The translations under genes were made by a program, and so were the position numbers. Positions 36,698 through 43,284 of a stretch of DNA of 43,284 bases are shown one piece after another (the stretch's first letter is position 1; each line of letters starts with the position of its first letter). The notes under the pieces were generated by a model. That model saw nothing but the letters and a program-made list of their open reading frames with translations, was not told the DNA's origin and ran no database searches. The stretch is from Myxococcales bacterium. Its GTDB lineage: Bacteria > Myxococcota_A > Polyangia > Polyangiales > Houyiibacteriaceae. The stretch spans positions 1 to 43,284 of the forward strand of contig JAHBWH010000058.1 of assembly GCA_019637115.1 (NCBI GenBank), given 5' to 3'.

Positions 36698-36711
36698 TGA
36701 ATCGCCGTTCA
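36698..36711. promoter_or_regulatory. Candidate TetR operator, tetR-proximal copy
   Basis: TGAATCGCCGTTCA lies 29 bp before the TetR start codon. Its ends TGAA and TTCA are perfectly complementary. Its position is suited to autorepression. Confidence 0.5.
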
Positions 36712-36740
36712 GTCCTTCCCCCCGGCGGTCGCCCGAGCCC

Positions 36741-37376
36741 ATGAGCGAAGAGGACGAGAAGGCCCCTCGAACCCGATCGAAGCGCGCCGCGAGCGACAAA
36801 CGAGAGCGCATCTTGCGCGCTGCGATCGAGGTCTTCGCGAAGAACGGCTTCTACGCGACGCGCGTGAGCGAGATCGCCAAGGCGGCCGGCGTCGCGGACG
36901 GCACCATCTACCTCTACTTCGAGAACAAGGACGACGTCCTCGTCTCGATCTTCGAGGATCGGATCTCGAAGCTCCTCGTCGTGCTGCGACGCGCGCTCGA
37001 CGACGAGGACACGATCGACGGCAAGGTCCGGCGGATCATCGAGCTCCAGCTCGGCCTGCTCGAGGGCGAGCGCGACCTCGCCGAGGTGATTACCGTCAAC
37101 CTGCGCCAGTCCTCGCGGCTGCTCAAGCAATACGCCGCGCCGCTCTTCCGCCAATACCTCGAGCTCGTCGCGGGCGTGATCGCCGAGGGCCAGAAGGAAG
37201 GCATCCTGCGGGCGGACGTCAGCCCGCGTGTCATGGCGCGTGCGCTCTGGGGTGCGCTCGACGGCGTCGCGCTCACGTGGGCGCTCGGCACTCCGGACCG
37301 TGCGCCGGACCCAGCCTCCCTCCGCCGCGCCGCGACGCAGCTCGCGCACGTCTTCCTCGACGGCCTCCGCGCCTGA
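36741..37376 (+). CDS. TetR/AcrR-family regulator
   Basis: 211 residues from the ATG at 36741 (MSEEDEKAPRTRSKRAASDK). The helix-turn-helix is typical: RERILRAAIEVFAKNGFYAT, then RVSEIAKAAGVADGTIYLYF, with ENKDDVLVSIFE after it. The ligand domain resembles acyl-CoA-responsive members such as FadR of Bacillus. It is divergent from etfBA, so I infer control of beta-oxidation and electron transfer, with an acyl-CoA as the possible ligand. Two matching near-palindromes in the shared upstream region support this but do not prove it. Confidence 0.93.
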   Translation: MSEEDEKAPRTRSKRAASDKRERILRAAIEVFAKNGFYATRVSEIAKAAGVADGTIYLYFENKDDVLVSIFEDRISKLLVVLRRALDDEDTIDGKVRRIIELQLGLLEGERDLAEVITVNLRQSSRLLKQYAAPLFRQYLELVAGVIAEGQKEGILRADVSPRVMARALWGALDGVALTWALGTPDRAPDPASLRRAATQLAHVFLDGLRA

Positions 37377-37510
37377 AGAGCCGCGCGCCCGTCCTCGCGC
37401 GAGCCGCCGACAGGACGGCCGCTGCGGTCGCTGCTGTCTCCGAGGAAGCGCTGCCCGATCGGGCGACGCGCAGCGAACGGAGGCTCCTCCCCACCCGGTA
37501 ACGCCGTAAG

Positions 37511-39712
37511 TCAACGGCGGGGCGGTCGACCGATCACGATCGCCGGCTCGGCGCGCGCGAGGCCGCTTCCGATCGCTTCGATCCCTTCCGCGCTCGGCAG
37601 CGGCGCGCGCGGGCTCCCGTCGCGCGCGAGCCGGAGCGCGGCGACGAGCGGGTCGCTGCTCGCCCAGCGCGCCTCATCGAGCACGCGTCCGAGGACGGCC
37701 GGAGACGGTGGCCGCACGGCGCGACGCGCGGCGTCGAACGCGTCCAACCGGTCGACGGGCAGCTCCACCGCCACCGCCGCCCACGCGCCGCGCTCGCTCC
37801 GGCCGCCGTCGTGCCACAGCACGTCGCCGACGCGCCCGAGGATGGCGGCGCTCTCTGCGGCGAAGGCCCGCGCGACGAGCTCTCGCCCGACCTCGCCTCC
37901 CTCGACCCGCCAGCCGACGACCACCCGGGCGCGCTCGCCGCGCCAGTCGCGCCCGCCGAGCGGCAGGGGCTCGCCCCAGCGGGGCGCGCTCGCCGGGTCG
38001 CCGGGCGGAAGCCACGAGAGCAGCAGGGCCAGGTGCTCGGCCGCCTCGCCTGCGTCGACGGGCCCGACGATCGCGAAGCTCGCGCGCGCCCCGACGCGCG
38101 TCTCCTCCGCGAAGCGCGCGAGCGGGAGCGGCCCCGAGAGTTCCCCCTCGGTGCCACGTGGCTCGATCACGCCGTGCGCGCCGGGCGCGAGCGCGCGCGC
38201 GATCCAGCCCCGCTCGGGCGTCGCGCGGCGCTCCGCCAGGAGCCGCAGCCGTGGCCCCTCGGTCCGGCCGGGCTCGGCGCTCGCGCACCGCACGAGCGCA
38301 TCCGCCGCCTCGCGCCAGCGCTCGTCGGACGTGCGCACGACGAGCGCGAAGCCGTCCTCGTCGACATGCGGGACGACCGGCGCGGGCGCGTCGCAGCGGC
38401 TCGCGAGCGCCGCGGCGAGGAGCTGGGCGCGGGCGGGCTCGACCCCGCCGGTGCGGAAGCGCAGCGCGAGCGCCGTCGCACCATCGCGCCGCGTCGCGAA
38501 CGCGCGCGCGCCGCCCGCAGTGGTAGCGTGGGCGACCTCGCCGGCGCTCCCGCGTCGAATCTGCGGCCGCTCGACGAGTCGCGCCTGGTCGTTCGAGCGC
38601 GTGTCGTTCGAGCGCGTGTCGTTCGAGCGCGTGTCGTTCGAGCGCGTGTCGTTCGAGCGCGTGTCGTTCGAGCGCGTGTCGTTCGAGCGCGGCCCGACCC
38701 ACCCCACGACGAGGCGCCGCCGCGGGATCCCCGTGCGGCCGAGCCACTCGAGGGCGGTCCGCTCGGCGACCGCGTCGATCCCAGAGGGCTCCGGGGGGCG
38801 CCGGCCGGGCACCTCCAGCAGCCGCGCGCGGGTGACGAGCGCGGGGACGGCGGCCGGAGAGTCGACCCTCGAGAGCACGGTCACGCCCTCGCGATGGGGA
38901 AAGACCGTCGAACCCCCGACGCGCAACGCGCGGGCGATGGCCCACGCCTCGTCCACCTCGGCGACGGTCAGCGCGACCGTCGCGGCGAAGCGCGTGCCCT
39001 CCTCTTGCAGCACGGCGGCCCACGCCTCCGCGTCCCCAACGAGCCCCTCGGGGCGCGCGACCGACCGCATCGCGTGGCTACGGGTCGAGCGCGCGGCCGG
39101 CGCTCGGCGGAAGGCCGCGGCCGCGCTGCGCTCGACCTCGCGCTCCGACGCATCGCCGACGACGACGAGCAGCGCGCGGCTCGGTCCGAAGTGCGTGGCG
39201 AAGAACGCCTCCACGTCCTCGCGGGAGGGGTCGCCCGTGAACGGATCGGTCCCCAGCGTGGCGCGCAGCGCGAGCGCGTCGGCGCGGAGCGTCGGGTGCG
39301 CCGCGGCGCGACGTCGCGCGTCGTCGAGCTGGGCGCGCAGCGCCGCGTGCGAGCTCGGCTCGAGCGCGCGCGTGCTCAGCGCCTCCGCGAGCGCTCGGAG
39401 CATCGCGTCGAGCTCGCCCGCCTCCCCGCGCACCGACAGCTCCAGCGCGTCCGGGGTGGCGCGGGCCTCGAGCCCGTCTCGCCTCAGCGCCCAAGCGGCG
39501 AGGGTGGCCGCGGCGCCCCCGTCTCGCGTGCCGGCGTCGATCCACAACGACGCCCGCACGAGCCCTTCGCTCGCCGTGGGCACGACGACGACGCTCAGCT
39601 CGCCGACCGCGAGCGCCGCGCGCCCCGAGGGCGAGCGGCTCGAGGGCGTGGGGGCGTGACCACACGCGACCAGCGCGCCCACGAGCGCCGTGACCACCGC
39701 CCGCGAGCTCAA
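37511..39712 (-). CDS. Catalytically inactive M16-like lipoprotein
   Basis: 733 residues if it starts at the TTG at 39712, whose TTGA overlaps the plsY stop; a GTG at 39697 is the alternative (728 residues). The signal (VVTALVGALVACGH) is a lipobox. M16-type segments follow: VRASLWIDAGTRDG, DVEAFFATHFGPSRALLVVVGDAS, and a second half with ALALRFRTGGVEPARAQLLA and ASFAIVGPVDAGEAAEHLAL. The zinc motif HxxEH is absent; the position reads GGAAATLAAWAL. Near the middle (nt 38588-38691) a TRSND repeat of about seven units interrupts the linker. It is probably a non-peptidase partner or scaffold. Confidence 0.82.
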   Translation of the reverse strand: MSSRAVVTALVGALVACGHAPTPSSRSPSGRAALAVGELSVVVVPTASEGLVRASLWIDAGTRDGGAAATLAAWALRRDGLEARATPDALELSVRGEAGELDAMLRALAEALSTRALEPSSHAALRAQLDDARRRAAAHPTLRADALALRATLGTDPFTGDPSREDVEAFFATHFGPSRALLVVVGDASEREVERSAAAAFRRAPAARSTRSHAMRSVARPEGLVGDAEAWAAVLQEEGTRFAATVALTVAEVDEAWAIARALRVGGSTVFPHREGVTVLSRVDSPAAVPALVTRARLLEVPGRRPPEPSGIDAVAERTALEWLGRTGIPRRRLVVGWVGPRSNDTRSNDTRSNDTRSNDTRSNDTRSNDTRSNDQARLVERPQIRRGSAGEVAHATTAGGARAFATRRDGATALALRFRTGGVEPARAQLLAAALASRCDAPAPVVPHVDEDGFALVVRTSDERWREAADALVRCASAEPGRTEGPRLRLLAERRATPERGWIARALAPGAHGVIEPRGTEGELSGPLPLARFAEETRVGARASFAIVGPVDAGEAAEHLALLLSWLPPGDPASAPRWGEPLPLGGRDWRGERARVVVGWRVEGGEVGRELVARAFAAESAAILGRVGDVLWHDGGRSERGAWAAVAVELPVDRLDAFDAARRAVRPPSPAVLGRVLDEARWASSDPLVAALRLARDGSPRAPLPSAEGIEAIGSGLARAEPAIVIGRPPRR
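38588..38691 (-). repeat. 15-bp tandem repeat coding RSNDT
   Basis: The plus-strand unit GTCGTTCGAGCGCGT repeats about 6.9 times without mismatch. In the M16-like frame it encodes RSNDT six times and then RSNDQ. It lies in the linker between the two M16-like halves. Exact copies suggest recent expansion. Confidence 0.92.
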
Positions 39713-40308
39713 CCCGGCGGCTCCTCGCCCCGCGCGAGCCGCGCGATGTTGCCGCGGTGTCGCCACACGATCAGCGCTGTGAGGCCTGCTGCCATCCAAG
39801 TCGGGGGTGTATCGCGCAGCCACGCGGCCGTCACGCCGAGCGCCACGAGCGCCCCTGCCAGCGAGCCGACGCTCGCGCGCCGCGTGAGCTTCTTGCCGAC
39901 CACGTAGACGAGCGCCGCCGCGAGCCCCGCCGGCCACACGATCCCCAGCAGCGCCCCCACCCCCGTGGCCGCGGCTTTCCCGCCCCGGAAGCGGAAGAAG
40001 ATAGGGTAGGCGTGCCCGACCGCCGTCGCGAGTCCGGTCGCCGCGGTCCATGGGTCGTCGCGGCCGAGGAGCAGGAGCGCGGCGAGCGACGGGAGCAGCC
40101 CCTTCAGGGCGTCGAGCAGGAGCACCTTGCGGCCGACGCCTCGGCCGAGCGCCCGCCCGACGTTGGTCGCGCCCACGTTCCCGCTCCCAGTCGCGCGCAG
40201 GTCGACCCCTGCTCGCTTGGCCTCGACAAGGCCGAAGAGCACCGACCCCGCGAGGTATCCGATCAGGGTCAGCGCGGGCCCGAGCCAAGGTGGAGGATCG
40301 ACCCACAC
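39709..40308 (-). CDS. plsY: Acyl-phosphate glycerol-3-phosphate acyltransferase PlsY
   Basis: PlsY is a polytopic inner-membrane enzyme that moves acyl groups from acyl-phosphate to glycerol-3-phosphate, the first step of phospholipid synthesis. It has 199 residues from a GTG start at 40308 (VWVDPPPWLGPALTLIGYLA). The active-site loop is ATGSGNVGATNVGR, and a second conserved loop is FRFRGGKAAATG. About five membrane segments are seen. The stop overlaps the likely TTG start of the M16-like gene. Confidence 0.96.
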   Translation of the reverse strand: MWVDPPPWLGPALTLIGYLAGSVLFGLVEAKRAGVDLRATGSGNVGATNVGRALGRGVGRKVLLLDALKGLLPSLAALLLLGRDDPWTAATGLATAVGHAYPIFFRFRGGKAAATGVGALLGIVWPAGLAAALVYVVGKKLTRRASVGSLAGALVALGVTAAWLRDTPPTWMAAGLTALIVWRHRGNIARLARGEEPPG

Positions 40309-40349
40309 GCCCCGATCATAGTACGCGCTCGGCCTCCGAGCCCCGTGTA

Positions 40350-40427
40350 CGTCGTCGGGTGGAGTTGGGCCGAGCGCCCGCTTGGGCCGCGATGGAGGCG
40401 TCGACGAACATGCGCTCGGCGCGGGCG
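40350..40427 (-). repeat. Duplicated fragment of the sigma-factor 3' end
   Basis: GCGTCGACGAACATGCGCTC occurs here (about 40398-40417) and again at 40591-40610 inside the sigma-factor gene. On the minus strand the copy encodes ERMFVDASIAA, against ERMFVDASVAA at the true C terminus, but the stop codon is lost (CAA instead of TAG). It is preceded by a partial array unit CGTCGTCGGGTG at 40350-40361, so the duplication included array plus gene end. Confidence 0.85.
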
Positions 40428-40557
40428 GCGTCGTCGGGCCGCGTCGTCGGGCGGCGTCGTCGGGCGGCGTCGTCGGGCGGCGTCGTCGGGCCGCGTCGTC
40501 GGGCGGCGTCGTCGGGCGGCGTCGTCGGGTCGCGTCGTCGGGTCGCGTCGTCGGGTG
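40428..40557. repeat. Ten-copy 13-bp tandem array
   Basis: The unit GCGTCGTCGGG plus two variable bases (CG, CC, TC or TG) repeats ten times with an exact 13-bp period from 40428 to 40557. It lies between plsY and the sigma-factor gene. The period is not a multiple of three, so the array is not maintained for coding. There are no unique spacers, so this is not CRISPR. Confidence 0.95.
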
Positions 40558-40574
40558 CCCGAGAGCGCTTGGGA

Positions 40575-41225
40575 CTACGCCGCGACGGACGCGTCGACGA
40601 ACATGCGCTCGAGGCGCGAGCGGATCTTGTGCTTCTTGCTGTAGACCGTCTTCACCGAGACGTGCAGCTGCTCGGCGACCTCTTCCGGCGCCAACCCCTC
40701 GACGTAGTACAGCTCGACGAAGCGGCGGTCCTTCGAGGAGAGGTCGCGGAGCGCCTCGTTCACGAGGGCCCAGCGCTCCTTGGCTACGAGCTCGTCGTGC
40801 GGCGTGGGGTCGTCCGCCTGCACGTGCTCGGCCTCCGCGACCTCGCTCGTGCGCGGGCGCCGCGCGACGCCGCGGAGGTAGTCCCACGCCGCGTTCGTGG
40901 CGAGCAGCCCGATCCAGCTGCTCAGCTTGTTGCCGCGCTGGGGCTCGTACGCGCGGAGCTTGTGCATGTCGCGGCAGCTCAGATCGACGAGGAGCTGACA
41001 GAAGATCTCTTCGACGTCCTCCTCGGTGACCACGCTGCGGAAGCGGACGGTGACCTTGTGGATGCAGCGGTAGATGAGCCGATCGAAGCGCCGGTGGAAC
41101 TCGCGCCAGGCCTTCGCCTCGCGCTCCAGCATGCGCTCGAGCAGCTCGCGATCGGTCCAATCGGACGGCGCGAGCAGGTCGGTCGGGGCAGCGGGGAGCG
41201 AGGAAAAGAGCGTGCAGTCGGTCAT
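40575..41225 (-). CDS. ECF-type RNA polymerase sigma factor
   Basis: 216 residues. Region 2 spans about 28-110 (REFHRRFDRLIYRCIHKVTV, TEEDVEEIFCQLLVDLSCRD, KLSSWIGLLATNAAWDYLR) and region 4 about 145-205 (EALRDLSSKDRRFVELYYVE, GLAPEEVAEQLHVSVKTVYS, KKHKIRSRLERMF). There is no region 3, as in ECF factors. No anti-sigma gene is adjacent. The start at 41225 gives MTDCTLFSSLPAAPTDLLAP. It is divergent from a TPR-like lipoprotein gene; a strong inverted repeat lies between them at 41360-41378. The 3' end is duplicated downstream of the gene. Confidence 0.93.
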   Translation of the reverse strand: MTDCTLFSSLPAAPTDLLAPSDWTDRELLERMLEREAKAWREFHRRFDRLIYRCIHKVTVRFRSVVTEEDVEEIFCQLLVDLSCRDMHKLRAYEPQRGNKLSSWIGLLATNAAWDYLRGVARRPRTSEVAEAEHVQADDPTPHDELVAKERWALVNEALRDLSSKDRRFVELYYVEGLAPEEVAEQLHVSVKTVYSKKHKIRSRLERMFVDASVAA

Positions 41226-41359
41226 TGGAAGCCTCTCGAGCGAGCGTCGTCTCGACGCCGCGTGGCTTCCTAAGCAGTGACCGTGCCATGTTGTATCAAT
41301 CGAAGAATACAGCGAAATTCGGATCGTGACGCCGGGTGTATCACCTCGTCCGGCCGAGT

Positions 41360-41393
41360 GTTACGCGTCACGCGTAACAGGAGCTGTTACGCT
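41360..41393. promoter_or_regulatory. GTTACGCG inverted repeat, candidate operator
   Basis: GTTACGCG at 41360-41367 and CGCGTAAC at 41371-41378 are perfect inverted arms around TCA. A third copy, GTTACGCT, begins at 41386. This lies 54-87 bp before the TPR-like lipoprotein start and 135 bp upstream of the sigma-factor start. A perfect 19-bp palindromic site in a divergent promoter region suggests a dimeric regulator. Confidence 0.6.
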
Positions 41394-41446
41394 CCGAGGT
41401 GCCGTGCACCCAAGAACTCGGCCGCTCGCCGGGTGTCGTCACCGCC

Positions 41447-42580
41447 ATGCGTGTCCTCCTCCTCACCGCCCTCCTCTCCAGCCTCGCCTGCGCGCGAAAC
41501 GCGCGGCCGACGACCCCCACGACCGTGGAGGTCCACGAGCTCGAGACGATGCGGGTCACCGCCCGCCGGGACGCGGATGGCGAGCTGGTCACCGACGCCT
41601 ACGACGCCGAGATGCTCTTTCAGGCTGGCCTCCGCGCGATGCGCGCGAACCAGCCAGCGGAAGCGATCGCGCGCTTCGACCGCGTGGCGGACGAGTTCCG
41701 CGGCTCCCGATACGTCTCCCCCTCGCTCTACAACGCGGGGCTGATCCTCAAGGCCACCGGTGACGCCGCGGGCGCCGCGGCGCGCTTCGAGCGGCTGCTC
41801 CGCGAGATCCCCGAGAGCAGCGACCGGCAGCACGCGTCGTTCCAGCTCCTCGGCCTCTACGTCACGCTCGAGCGCTTCCCCGACGGCCTCGCGCTCACCG
41901 ATTCGCTGCTCCGCCAGGAGCTCGAGCCCGACGGGCGGGTGGAGGCGATGGCGCGGCGGGCCGAGCTGCTCCTCGGCGCCGGTCAGCGCGACGAGGCGGC
42001 CTCGCAGGCGCGCACCACGGTGTCGTGGGCTCGCACCCGCGGACCCGCCGAGGAGGTCCGAGACACCTACTTCCTGGCGGTCGCTGACTTCGTCTACGCC
42101 GAGACGCTGCGCATGCGGTCAGAGGAGATCCGCCTGCCCGAGGGTGGGGTGGCGGTGCAGCGGCCAGTGCTCGAGCGCCGGGCCCAGCTCCTCCTCGACG
42201 CGCAGCGCTCGTATTTTGACGCGATCCGGCGACAGCAGCCTGAGATCGCGGCCGCCGCGGGCTATCGCATCGGCGCGATGTACGACACCTTCTGGACGAC
42301 GATCATGAGCGCGCCCGTCCCGCCGCCGGAGAGCCCCCTCACCGAGGAGCTGATGGCCGTCTTCGAAGAGGAGTACCGCCTCTCTCTCGCTCGGCTGGTC
42401 AAGCCGCTCATCCGCCACGCGATCCGCTATTGGGAGCTCACGCTGCTCATGACCGAGCGCGCTGGCATCGAGTCGGAGTGGACCGAGCGCATCCGCGCGG
42501 AGCTGGAGACGGCGCGCGATCGCCTCCTCGCGCAGCCCGAAGGTCCCGAAGGGCTCCCTTCCACGGGCTCGACACCCTGA
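41447..42580 (+). CDS. TPR-like lipoprotein
   Basis: 377 residues from the ATG at 41447. A lipobox (LLLTALLSSLAC) precedes helical repeats of the tetratricopeptide type: EMLFQAGLRAMRANQPAEAI, ARFDRVADEFRGSRYVSPSL, YNAGLILKATGDAAGAAARF, AMARRAELLLGAGQRDEAAS. The C-terminal third is helical, without recognised repeats. Such lipoproteins act as scaffolds in envelope complexes of myxobacteria, but no specific function can be assigned. The start is chosen because it begins the signal peptide; the frame is open further upstream to 41399. Confidence 0.85.
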   Translation: MRVLLLTALLSSLACARNARPTTPTTVEVHELETMRVTARRDADGELVTDAYDAEMLFQAGLRAMRANQPAEAIARFDRVADEFRGSRYVSPSLYNAGLILKATGDAAGAAARFERLLREIPESSDRQHASFQLLGLYVTLERFPDGLALTDSLLRQELEPDGRVEAMARRAELLLGAGQRDEAASQARTTVSWARTRGPAEEVRDTYFLAVADFVYAETLRMRSEEIRLPEGGVAVQRPVLERRAQLLLDAQRSYFDAIRRQQPEIAAAAGYRIGAMYDTFWTTIMSAPVPPPESPLTEELMAVFEEEYRLSLARLVKPLIRHAIRYWELTLLMTERAGIESEWTERIRAELETARDRLLAQPEGPEGLPSTGSTP

Positions 42581-42596
42581 ACGGGGCGATCCGGCC

Positions 42597-42625
42597 TTGA
42601 CACCCTCGAAGCACCAACGTACATA
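42597..42625 (+). promoter_or_regulatory. Sigma70-like promoter of the tRNA-tuf operon
   Basis: TTGACA at 42597-42602, a 17-bp spacer and TACATA at 42620-42625 fit a housekeeping promoter. The GC-rich stretch after it (GCGCCCCC) is the kind of discriminator seen in stringently controlled stable-RNA promoters. The first tRNA begins 88 bp downstream. Confidence 0.75.
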
Positions 42626-42713
42626 AGCGCCCCCTTCGGGCCGGACGGCTTTGGTGCGTCTACGCATCGAGTCGTCCCACGACGGGGAGCAGAGGCGGGT
42701 CTCGCTCGTCTCG

Positions 42714-42785
42714 GCTGGCGTAGCTCAACGGTAGAGCACCTGTTTTGTAAACAGGGGGTTACGGGTTCAAATCCCGTCGCCAGCT
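42714..42785 (+). tRNA. tRNA-Thr (anticodon TGT)
   Basis: 72 nt with a full cloverleaf. Acceptor GCTGGCG pairs with CGCCAGC, the anticodon loop is TTTGTAA, and the T-arm is ACGGG TTCAAAT CCCGT. It reads ACA. CCA is not encoded; the bases after the discriminator are CGA. Confidence 0.97.
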
Positions 42786-42814
42786 CGACCGGCCCTGAAA
42801 ATGAGAGCCATTCC

Positions 42815-42897
42815 GGAGGGTTGCCCGAGCGGCCAAAGGGAGCAGACTGTAAATCTGCCGGCGTATGCCTACGGTGGTTCGAACCCACCACCCTCCA
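42815..42897 (+). tRNA. tRNA-Tyr (anticodon GTA)
   Basis: 83 nt with a long variable arm, as expected for class II tRNA. Acceptor GGAGGGT pairs with ACCCTCC, and the anticodon loop is CTGTAAA. It reads TAC/TAT. CCA is not encoded (CCG follows the discriminator). Confidence 0.96.
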
Positions 42898-42930
42898 CCG
42901 CGCCGACGATCGCAAGACGCGGCGCACGAC

Positions 42931-43003
42931 GCGGGTGTAGCTCAGTTGGTAGAGCGTCAGCCTTCCAAGCTGAACGTCGCCGGTTCGAATCCGGTCGCCC
43001 GCT
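42931..43003 (+). tRNA. tRNA-Gly (anticodon TCC)
   Basis: 73 nt. Acceptor GCGGGTG pairs with CGCCCGC with one G-U, and the anticodon loop is CTTCCAA. The discriminator is T, as usual for Gly. CCA is encoded at 43004-43006. Confidence 0.97.
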
Positions 43004-43069
43004 CCAATGACTCACCGTTTTCTCGGCCCCACGGCCACAGTGTTCCGTCAGAACAGTGTCCAGTCACCT

Positions 43070-43141
43070 GCCCAGGTAGCTCAGTGGTAGAGCACCTCCT
43101 TGGTAAGGAGGAGGTCGTGAGTTCAATCCTCATCCTGGGCT
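43070..43141 (+). tRNA. tRNA-Thr (anticodon GGT)
   Basis: 72 nt. Acceptor GCCCAGG pairs with CCTGGGC, the anticodon loop is TTGGTAA and the T-arm is GTGAG TTCAATC CTCAT. It reads ACC/ACT. CCA is encoded at 43142-43144. It lies 44 bp before tuf. Confidence 0.97.
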
Positions 43142-43185
43142 CCAACCCCGTACCGTCTGACCCCCACTCATAGGAAGCTCGAACG

Positions 43186-43284
43186 ATGGCGAAGGAAGAG
43201 TTCGTCCGCAGCAAGCCGCACATCAACGTCGGAACCATCGGTCACATCGACCATGGCAAGACGACGACGACGGCCGCGATCACG
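43186..43284 (+). CDS. tuf: Elongation factor Tu, N-terminal part
   Basis: EF-Tu delivers aminoacyl-tRNA to the ribosome as a GTPase. Only the first 33 codons lie in the window. The start [20 protein letters not shown] is followed by the P-loop [15 protein letters not shown], where E. coli EF-Tu has GHVDHGKTTLTAAIT. A purine-rich AGGAAG lies 9 nt upstream of the ATG. The preceding order Thr-Tyr-Gly-Thr matches the E. coli tufB operon (thrU-tyrU-glyT-thrT-tufB). The gene is cut by the window end. Confidence 0.98.
   Translation, partial: MAKEEFVRSKPHINVGTIGHIDHGKTTTTAAIT

Larger units (their letters stand above)
36363..36740. other. Divergent etfB-tetR regulatory region
   Basis: This 378-bp interval must hold the promoters of both etfBA (-) and the TetR gene (+). 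It contains two related 14-bp near-palindromes, listed separately. A TTGACC at 36664-36669 could be a -35 element, but no good -10 follows. No other gene is supported here. Confidence 0.6.

Noticed and set aside
37453-37464. Bidirectional terminator GCCCGATCGGGC between the TetR and M16-like genes
   Set aside because: The stem would be only four base pairs with no T-run.
40428-40557. CRISPR array between plsY and the sigma gene
   Set aside because: Units are 13 bp and contiguous.

Overview
The window is a GC-rich bacterial chromosome segment. Its base composition, the density of lipoproteins and of receiver/histidine-kinase proteins, the GldA/F/G-type ABC cluster and the classical tRNA-tufB locus suggest a Myxococcota-like (deltaproteobacterial) genome, perhaps near Sandaracinus/Polyangiales. 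That placement is inference from gene content; no search was run.

Layout from left to right. 1-278: a G/C homopolymer run, three 26-bp tandem repeats and a hairpin behind katG. 279-2809 (-): catalase-peroxidase and a small lipoprotein. 3126-7626 (+): two M16-type peptidase genes, the first split by a single-base frameshift and the second with a degenerate zinc motif, then a lipoprotein serpin with a predicted Arg at P1. 7689-15378 (-): a CusCBA/CzcCBA-type metal efflux operon joined by ATGA overlaps and headed by a small Cys-rich secreted protein. Hexanucleotide repeats are unusually concentrated in and just upstream of this operon (11.2, 13.2-13.5 and 15.4-15.8 kb). 15845-17151 (-): a HIT hydrolase and the rpsN-rpmG-rpmB ribosomal-protein operon, all in Cys-poor, zinc-independent forms.

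17304-26220 (-): a signalling cluster. It holds a PilZ-like/acyltransferase-like protein, a methyltransferase, a kinase-receiver-kinase hybrid, two receiver-kinase proteins (one without the phosphoacceptor His) and a degenerate receiver protein. Three of its five junctions are 4-bp ATGA overlaps; the other two are gaps of about 100 bp. This is the best candidate for an undescribed system: a phosphorelay tied to a possible c-di-GMP effector. 26278-31041 (-): an ABC exporter of the GldA/GldF/GldG type plus a DUF4340 protein. 31444-33224 (+): a zinc-ribbon membrane protein and a PP2C-like degenerate protein. 33228-34349 (-): an EGF/LamG-like lipoprotein.

34532-37376: etfBA diverging from a TetR regulator, with two similar 14-bp near-palindromes between them. 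37511-40308 (-): PlsY and a catalytically dead M16-like lipoprotein carrying a pentapeptide repeat. 40575-41225 (-): an ECF-type sigma factor whose 3' end is duplicated across an array of ten 13-bp repeats. 41447-42580 (+): a TPR-like lipoprotein. 42714-43284 (+): tRNA-Thr(TGT), tRNA-Tyr(GTA), tRNA-Gly(TCC), tRNA-Thr(GGT) and the start of tuf, behind a strong sigma70-like promoter; this is the order known from the E. coli tufB operon.
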